A stretch of DNA of 37,311 bases, taken from NCBI GenBank assembly GCA_003561535.1, contig PWWI01000268.1, positions 1 through 37,311 on the forward strand, given 5' to 3'. Source of the stretch: Nitriliruptoraceae bacterium. GTDB taxonomy: Bacteria > Actinomycetota > Nitriliruptoria > Nitriliruptorales > Nitriliruptoraceae. This document shows, in pieces, positions 32,335 to 37,311 of the stretch (the first letter of the stretch is position 1; every line of letters begins with the position of its first letter). The notes beneath the pieces are model-generated. The model was given only the letters and a program-made list of their open reading frames with translations. It did no database searches and was not told where the DNA came from. The position numbers and the translations under genes were made by a program.

Positions 32335-33183
32335 TCAGCCCGTGGGCACGACCACGACCCCGACGGCGCCCGGCCCGACGTGGCTGCCCACCACGGGCCC
32401 GATGAGCGTCTCCAGGCGGTCGCGCACGGTGACGTGCCGGTCGACGACCTCCCACAGTTGGGCGGACCGCTCCGGGGCGACGGCGTGCGTGACGGTGACA
32501 TCCACCGGCTGCCCCCCCGCGGCCTGCGCCGCCAGCGCCCCGACCCGCTCCAGCGCCCGGGCCCAGGTACGCGCGCGCTCCCGGACCTCCACCCGACCAT
32601 CGGGGGTCACGTGGAGGATCGGCTTGACCCTCAAGGCCGTGCCGATCGCGGCCTGGGCGCCGGTCAGCCGTCCCCCGCGACGCAGGTGGTCGAGGGTGTC
32701 CACCACGATCAGGCTCGCCGCGGTGGCACGGACCCGGTCGGCGGCGGCGACCACCTCGGCGACGCTGCCCCCGGCCTCCGCGACCCGGTGGGCGGCGAGC
32801 GCCGCAGCTCCAAGGGCACCGCCGACCAACCGGCTGTCCACCACCTCGACGTCCAGGCTGGCCTGGCGGGCACGGTCACGGGCGAGTGCGACCGTGCCGG
32901 ACAGCGCCGCGGAGCAGTGGATCGACACCACGTGGGTGTACCCGTCGTCCGCGCAGTCGGCGTAGGCCTCCTCGAACCACGCCGGCGCCGGCTGCGAGGT
33001 GGTGGGCAGGACCTCGCTGACCGCCAACCGCTCGTAGAACCCGGCCGGGCTGAGTTGGACGCCTGCGATCAGGGTCTCGTCCCCGAAGATCACCGACAGC
33101 GGCACGACCCTGAGCCCCAGGGACTCGACCAGCTCCGGCGGCAGGTCGCACGTCGAGTCGGTGACGACCGCGACCCGGTCCAT
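32335..33183 (-). CDS. DegV-family fatty acid-binding protein
   Basis: A 282-residue cytosolic protein. ATG at 33183, four bases after the leuS stop. The N-terminal VAVVTDSTCDLP and the TTSQPAP motif near 61-67 hold the fatty-acid carboxylate; IHCSAALSGTVALAR near 88-102 and DTLDHLRRGGRLTG near 160-173 are typical of the family. In Firmicutes such proteins (FakB) present fatty acids to the kinase FakA; no fakA gene is in this window, so the partner is unknown. Tight spacing behind leuS implies one transcript, an order often seen in actinobacteria next to comEA/comEC. Confidence 0.93.
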   Translation of the reverse strand: MDRVAVVTDSTCDLPPELVESLGLRVVPLSVIFGDETLIAGVQLSPAGFYERLAVSEVLPTTSQPAPAWFEEAYADCADDGYTHVVSIHCSAALSGTVALARDRARQASLDVEVVDSRLVGGALGAAALAAHRVAEAGGSVAEVVAAADRVRATAASLIVVDTLDHLRRGGRLTGAQAAIGTALRVKPILHVTPDGRVEVRERARTWARALERVGALAAQAAGGQPVDVTVTHAVAPERSAQLWEVVDRHVTVRDRLETLIGPVVGSHVGPGAVGVVVVPTG

Positions 33184-33187
33184 CGGC

Positions 33188-35692
33188 TCAGGCCTTCACG
33201 ACGAAGTTGACCAGCTTGTCGGGCACGAAGACCACCTTCACCACCTCGCCGTCGAGGTAGCCACTGATCCGTGGCTCCGCCCTCGCCGTCGTCTCGACCG
33301 CCTCCGCATCGGCTCCCGCCGGCACCGTGAGTCGACCCCGGACCTTGCCGTTGACCTGGACCACCACCTCGACCACCTCGTCGACCAACAGCGAGCGGTC
33401 GGCGACCGGCCACCGCTGGTCGTGCACCGAGGTCTCGTGTCCGAGACGGTGCCACAGCTCCTCGGTGATGAAGGGACACACCGGGGCGAGCATGGTCAAC
33501 AGGGTCTCCAGGGCCTCACGCACGACCGGCCCCCCCGTGCCGTCACGGGTGGCGTCGAGCACCGCGTTGGTGAGGGTCATGAGCTGGGCGATGGCGGTGT
33601 TGTACTTCCGGGCGTCGAACTCGGTCGAGGCCCGGTCGATGGCCACCGCGGTGGCGCGTCGCAGGGTGGCGGCCGCATCCTCCGGCAGCGGGGTGGCGCC
33701 CGCGGCATCCCGGGCGATCTGCTCCAGGGTCAGGCGCCACACCCGCGACAGCCACTTGTGCATCCCCGTCGGTGAGACGTCCGCCCAGTCGATGTCGTCC
33801 TCGGGTGCGGAGGCGAACAGCATCGTGCCCCGCAGCGTGTCGGCGCCGTAGGTGTCGGTCACCTCGCCGGGCACGACCAGGTTGCCCTTGGACTTCGACA
33901 TCGCGGCGCCGTCCATGATGACCTGGCCCTGGTTCAGCAGCGCCTGGAACGGCTCGTCGGCGTCCACGTACCCGCGGTCGCGCATGGCCTTGACGACGAA
34001 GCGGCTGTAGAGCAGGTGCAGCACCGCATGCTCGACACCCCCGGTGTACTGGTCCACGGGGAGCCACCGGCTGGCCGCGTCCACCGGCCACGCCTCGGTG
34101 TCGGAGGTGGGCGAGAGGTAGCGCAGGAAGTACCAGGAGGAGTCGACGAAGGTGTCCAGGGTGTCGACGTCCCGGGTGGCGACCTCGTCGCCACAACGCG
34201 GACAGGTCACCTGGTCGCGGAAGGTCGGGTGCTGCTCCAGCGGTGAGCCCGCCACGGTGAAGTCCAGGTCGTCGGGGAGGGTGACCGGCAGGTCCTCCTC
34301 CGGTACCGGCACCTCGCCGCAGTTGCCGCAGTGCACGATCGGGATCGGCGGCCCCCAGGAACGCTGTCGGGAGATCAGCCAGTCGCGCAGGCGGGTGTTG
34401 ACCTTGGCCGTCCCCCAGCCCTTGGCCTCCACGTCGGCGATGATGCGGTCCTTGGCCTCGTCCCACGGCAGGCCGTCGTAGGCACCGGAGTTCACCATCA
34501 CGCCGGGGCCGGTGTAGGCCGCGGTCATACGTTCGGCGTCGAGCTCGTCGAGGAGCTCACCGTCGGGGCCGGTGGGACGGATGATCACGCGCACCTCCAG
34601 CCCCTCCTGGCGGGCGAACTCGAAGTCGCGCTGGTCACCGACGGGCACGGCCATGATCGCCCCGGTGCCGTAGTCCATCAGGACGTAGTCGGCGGCGTAG
34701 GAGGGGATGTCCTCGCCGGTGAAGGGGTTGCGCACGTCGAAGGGCAGCCGGTAGCCGGTCTTGCCGGCCTGGCGCTCCACGTCGGAACGGCGCGTCACCT
34801 CCCCGAGGAAGGCGTCGTAGTCGCGGTCGCCGGCCATACGACGCAGCACCACGGGGTGCTCGGGGGCGAAGACGAAGTAGGTGGCGCCGAAGATCGTGTC
34901 GGGGCGCGTGGTGTAGACGTGGATCTCGTCGTCGCCGTCGGCGGTGGGGAAGGTGATCTCTGCGCCCTCGGAGCGGCCGATCCAGGCCCGCTGGGAGTTC
35001 TTGACGCGCTCGGGCCAGTCGATGTCCTCCAACCCGTCGAGCAGCTCGTCGGCGTACTCGGTGATCTGGAAGAACCACTGGGTCCGTGGCTCTCGGGACA
35101 CCTCGGTGCCGCACCGCTCGCACCGGCCGTCGACGACCTGCTCGTTGGCCAGCACCGTGGAGCAGGAGGGGCAGAAGTTGACCAGCGCCTCCTTGCGGTA
35201 GGCGAGCCCCGCATCGAACAGCTCGAGGAACAGCCACTGCGTCCACCGGTAGTACTCCGGGTCGCAGGTGTGCAGCACCGTGTCCCAGTCGAAGGAGTAG
35301 CCCAGCCGCACGATCGTGGCACGCTGCTCGTCGATGTTGGCGTAGGTCCAGGCCTTGGGGTCCGCACCGCGGTTGCGGGCGGCGTTCTCCGCCGGCAGCC
35401 CGAAGGCATCCCAGCCGATCGGGTTGAGGACCGTGCGACCCGTCATGCGCAGGTGGCGCACCAGCGCGTCGTGGATCGTGAAGATCTCCGCGTGGCCCAT
35501 GTGGAGGTCGCCCGAGGGGTACGGGAACATCGTGAGCGCGTAGTAGGGGGCCGCATCCAGGGCGCTCGGGTCGAGCTCGGCCGGACCGGGGCGCAGGGAG
35601 GAGGTGCGCTCCTCGGCCCACCGCTCGGCGATGGGCGGCTCGATGGCGAGCGGGTCGTAGCGCTCTGGCTCGGGGGTGGGGTCGGTCGACAT
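33188..35692 (-). CDS. leuS: Leucyl-tRNA synthetase
   Basis: An 834-residue class I synthetase that joins leucine to tRNA-Leu. ATG at 35692; GGAGG lies 12 bases upstream, rather far, and a TACCCT -10-like box is at 35726-35731. The HIGH motif is HMGH at 64-67 and the KMSKS loop is MSKSK at 598-602. The editing (CP1) domain keeps the threonine-rich [12 protein letters not shown] and the Asp pair in [13 protein letters not shown], although the usual His before DERD is Gly. Two Cys pairs, CPSC/CERC near 160-180 and CGNC/CPRC near 450-490, look like zinc ribbons. The C-terminal [11 protein letters not shown] domain is complete. The open frame continues upstream to 36433 across the tRNA gene; that part is not coding. 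Confidence 0.97.
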   Translation of the reverse strand: MSTDPTPEPERYDPLAIEPPIAERWAEERTSSLRPGPAELDPSALDAAPYYALTMFPYPSGDLHMGHAEIFTIHDALVRHLRMTGRTVLNPIGWDAFGLPAENAARNRGADPKAWTYANIDEQRATIVRLGYSFDWDTVLHTCDPEYYRWTQWLFLELFDAGLAYRKEALVNFCPSCSTVLANEQVVDGRCERCGTEVSREPRTQWFFQITEYADELLDGLEDIDWPERVKNSQRAWIGRSEGAEITFPTADGDDEIHVYTTRPDTIFGATYFVFAPEHPVVLRRMAGDRDYDAFLGEVTRRSDVERQAGKTGYRLPFDVRNPFTGEDIPSYAADYVLMDYGTGAIMAVPVGDQRDFEFARQEGLEVRVIIRPTGPDGELLDELDAERMTAAYTGPGVMVNSGAYDGLPWDEAKDRIIADVEAKGWGTAKVNTRLRDWLISRQRSWGPPIPIVHCGNCGEVPVPEEDLPVTLPDDLDFTVAGSPLEQHPTFRDQVTCPRCGDEVATRDVDTLDTFVDSSWYFLRYLSPTSDTEAWPVDAASRWLPVDQYTGGVEHAVLHLLYSRFVVKAMRDRGYVDADEPFQALLNQGQVIMDGAAMSKSKGNLVVPGEVTDTYGADTLRGTMLFASAPEDDIDWADVSPTGMHKWLSRVWRLTLEQIARDAAGATPLPEDAAATLRRATAVAIDRASTEFDARKYNTAIAQLMTLTNAVLDATRDGTGGPVVREALETLLTMLAPVCPFITEELWHRLGHETSVHDQRWPVADRSLLVDEVVEVVVQVNGKVRGRLTVPAGADAEAVETTARAEPRISGYLDGEVVKVVFVPDKLVNFVVKA

Positions 35693-35793
35693 CGCGCGGG
35701 CTGGCCTCCGGAAGCGGACCCGCGGAGGGTAGCGAGCACGCCGACGCCACCTCAGGCACGACGAACCCTCGACCGCGCGACCCTCGCCGGCGG

Positions 35794-35823
35794 TTCGCGC
35801 CCTTTCGCGGCGCGGGCTACGCT
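35794..35823 (+). promoter_or_regulatory. Possible promoter of the tRNA-Ala gene
   Basis: TTCGCG at 35794-35799, an 18-base spacer and TACGCT at 35818-35823, 31 bases before the mature 5' end. The -10 fits TAnnnT; the -35 is weak. Confidence 0.35.
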
Positions 35824-35854
35824 CCCCGGCCGCGCGACGGATCGTCGTGCGTTC

Positions 35855-35928
35855 GGGCCGGTAGCGCAGTCCGGCAGCGCACCTCCATGGCATGGAGGGG
35901 GTCGTGGGTTCAAATCCCATCCGGTCCA
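35855..35928 (+). tRNA. tRNA-Ala (anticodon GGC)
   Basis: A full cloverleaf: acceptor GGGCCGG (35855-35861) with CCGGTCC (35921-35927), D stem GCGC/GCGC, anticodon stem CCTCC/GGAGG with loop ATGGCAT (anticodon GGC at 35889-35891, reading GCC), T stem GTGGG/CCCAT with loop TTCAAAT, discriminator A. The third acceptor pair is G3-U70, the classic alanine identity pair. The next bases are CCC, so the CCA end is not encoded. It is divergent from leuS. Confidence 0.96.
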
Positions 35929-35979
35929 CCCGACGAGAGATCCCAGATCCGGCAGCTTCGGGATGATCTGAGCGAGATC

Positions 35980-36008
35980 GGCTCCCGGCGCCCAAGGCGT
36001 CGGGAGCC
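35980..36008 (+). terminator. Terminator of the tRNA-Ala transcript
   Basis: A 13-bp stem (35980-35992 with 35996-36008, one G-U pair) around loop CAA, followed by TTCTC. It begins 51 bases after the tRNA; a smaller hairpin (35944-35970) lies in between. Confidence 0.8.
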
Positions 36009-36564
36009 TTCTCATCCCAGACGAGATCCCACACCATCGTTCGACGTCTGCTCCGACCTGTGCGCCGCTCCCCGCCGCCACCATCGCCCGCCACGCTGAT
36101 GGGATCAGGCGTTCGCAGAGGTAGGGGCCACCCGAGAGGTGCACAGGCGCGCTCCCAGGGCGCCTCCTCCACCGTCTTGCTGGCAGCACCTGACCTGCGG
36201 GCGGATGAGGGCGTGTTCGACACGTCGTTGAGCAGGGACTCCGCCAACGCGGTCCTTCGCCGCGAGGACCGGGTCCTGTTCCTGGCAAGTGGGGCCCGTG
36301 GTCGCGGTCTCTGGCCGAGGGGCTTGTGGGGCGGGATGATGGCCGCTGACCCTGTAGTGGTCGGCTTGGCCAGTTCGCCTCGGGGGCATCGAACGGGCGC
36401 TGATGGCCACAAGGCCGTTGCCGCCACCCGCACCTCTCGCTAGCGCGCGGTCTGCAGCGCGGCCCTTGGCCTGCGATCTCAGGAGGATGGGTGCATCACC
36501 GTGATCGTGCTCGCGTGCCCGTTCATGATCAGCTGCTCGCCAAGCGTGCCGTCGCCGGGACCCG
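36009..36564. other. Gene-poor stretch downstream of the tRNA
   Basis: About 555 bases with no convincing gene on either strand. Open frames exist (for example 36060-36443 plus) but show no family likeness and no ribosome binding site. It holds a second copy of GACGAGATCCCA (36020-36031; imperfect first copy at 35932-35945, flanking the tRNA terminator) and one copy of a 16-base repeat (36248-36263) that recurs at 37189-37204. It may be the worn remains of a transferred segment. Confidence 0.5.
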
Positions 36565-36993
36565 TCAGGCCGGCCAGGTGAAGGACAGATCAGCGGCGTG
36601 GATCCACTGCGGTGTCAGCCGGACGAACTGGTTGCCGTACTGATCGCCATCGTCGACACCGAAGTCATCAGGCCAGCGATCGGCGTCAGGCCCGAGGTAG
36701 CGGGCGAGTGTGCGGTACGCGCGATCACGGTCGTACTCGACGATCTCGGCCCTGCCCCGCATCAGCACCTGTCGAAGCGTGCCGGTCGCAAGCTCACACT
36801 CGTCGATCGACGCGGCGACCTGCGGATCCGCTTGCAGATGAGAGCCCAGCGCCGACCACGGTCCGGTCAACCACCACAGCATCCCTTCCTCCCACAGGAA
36901 CCAGACGGGACGAACCGTGGGTCCTGTGGTGGCGATGCAGGCGACCAATGGCTCGCGCAGGAGTTCATCGATGTCGAAATCCTTGGCTGCCAT
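36565..36993 (-). CDS. Pyridoxamine 5'-phosphate oxidase-like FMN/F420-binding split-barrel protein
   Basis: A 142-residue protein. ATG at 36993 is chosen because AGGAGG lies six bases upstream; ATG 37011 is possible but lacks a site. The sequence ELLREPLVACIATTGPTVRPVWFLWEEGMLWWLT is spread over the first two strands of the split barrel, and TLRQVLMRGRAEIVEYDRDRAYRTL, then ARYLG, continue the pattern of the PPOX class. Actinobacterial members bind FMN, F420 or heme degradation products and reduce diverse compounds; the cofactor cannot be told here. TAACGT at 37056-37061 (minus) may be its -10. It stands alone in the gene-poor area beyond the tRNA. Confidence 0.82.
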   Translation of the reverse strand: MAAKDFDIDELLREPLVACIATTGPTVRPVWFLWEEGMLWWLTGPWSALGSHLQADPQVAASIDECELATGTLRQVLMRGRAEIVEYDRDRAYRTLARYLGPDADRWPDDFGVDDGDQYGNQFVRLTPQWIHAADLSFTWPA

Positions 36994-37311
36994 CGATGCC
37001 TCCTGGTTCAACGAACTCCGGCCCCACGCGCGACCATGATGAGCCCGTCCATGTCACGTTAGCCTTGCTCCTGCGCGCCGCAGCCGGAGCGACCGAGCGC
37101 CCATGGCGTGAACTTCGGAGTATGCCTATTCCAGGTGCGCTGCCCCGCAACACGGTCCTTGGCCCGACGGACCGCGGCCAAGGGCGATCGCGGTCCTTCG
37201 CCGCATGTTCCGTGGTGGAGTGTTGAAAGCCGTGATCTCGTCGGCTCGAACGAACGGCCGAGGCGGCCCGTGGTCTGTGGCCCCATCGATCGCCTTGGTC
37301 GGCGCGACTGA
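36994..37311. other. Right end of the window, no confirmed gene
   Basis: About 318 bases. The first 70 probably hold the promoter of the FMN-binding protein. A plus-strand frame 37108-37311 ends in TGA at the edge but has no recognisable family and no good ribosome binding site. The stretch also holds a CCTTGGCC/GGCCAAGG hairpin (37157-37183) and the second copy of the 16-base repeat. Confidence 0.5.
37157..37183. terminator. Isolated hairpin near the right edge
   Basis: CCTTGGCC at 37157-37164 and GGCCAAGG at 37176-37183 form an 8-bp stem around 11 bases. It could be a terminator or a repeat arm; there is no adjacent gene to decide. Confidence 0.3.

Noticed and set aside
35693-36433. N-terminal extension of the leuS frame across the tRNA, including a [12 protein letters not shown]-like stretch
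   Set aside because: This peptide is the well-known false translation of the reverse strand of a tRNA; the true LeuRS starts at 35692.
36060-36443. 127-codon open frame as a gene
   Set aside because: No ribosome binding site, no family likeness, and overlapping frames on the other strand are equally open; kept as gene-poor sequence.

Overview
The window is very GC-rich, uses many GTG starts, has strong AGGAGG-type ribosome binding sites and has TAnnnT-type -10 boxes, two of which sit so close to the start codon that leaderless mRNAs are likely. With families such as the DUF4916 Nudix-like protein, a 1635-residue NAD-glutamate dehydrogenase and the order leuS-degV-comEA-comEC-holA-(gdh)-rpsT-lepA-hemW, this points to a chromosomal segment of a high-GC actinobacterium. 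A deep lineage such as Nitriliruptoria/Euzebyales is possible, but the genus cannot be decided from this sequence alone.

Layout. 1-1000: end of an M20 amidohydrolase and a macrodomain protein. 1160-5280: a minus-strand block with a zincin metallopeptidase, methylglyoxal synthase, a tandem-fused phosphofructokinase of the animal/fungal type, and an acidic repeat lipoprotein. 5347-8177: an AAA-type ATPase and a TauE-like permease, both on the minus strand, separated by 890 bases without a gene. That gap carries what looks like a large (about 640 nt) structured RNA on the plus strand, with its own promoter-like and terminator-like ends and eight hairpins capped by GNRA or UNCG tetraloops. 8354-9505: a second phosphofructokinase whose key residues predict pyrophosphate use. 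9680-13447: small lipoprotein, MFS transporter, PEBP-family protein, degenerate Nudix protein, two DUF202 membrane proteins. 13515-15608: a PLP decarboxylase divergent from an Lrp/AsnC regulator, with palindromes over both -10 boxes. 15629-20855: lepA, DUF1269 protein, hemW and an FAD-linked dehydrogenase, with four-base overlaps between the last three genes. 21043-35692: zinc alcohol dehydrogenase, rpsT, giant NAD-glutamate dehydrogenase, then holA, comEC, comEA, degV and leuS read leftwards. 35855-35928: tRNA-Ala(GGC) with a terminator, followed by a gene-poor stretch and an FMN split-barrel protein.

How the parts fit. Upper glycolysis is unusually rich here: an ATP-type allosteric PFK, a PPi-type PFK and methylglyoxal synthase lie within 8 kb, which suggests switching between irreversible, reversible and bypass routes according to phosphate and energy status. 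The rpsT-lepA-hemW and leuS-degV-comEA-comEC-holA groups are ordinary housekeeping and competence neighbourhoods; the glutamate dehydrogenase sits between them. The most novel item is the putative structured RNA at about 6744-7384; next is the eukaryote-like fused PFK.
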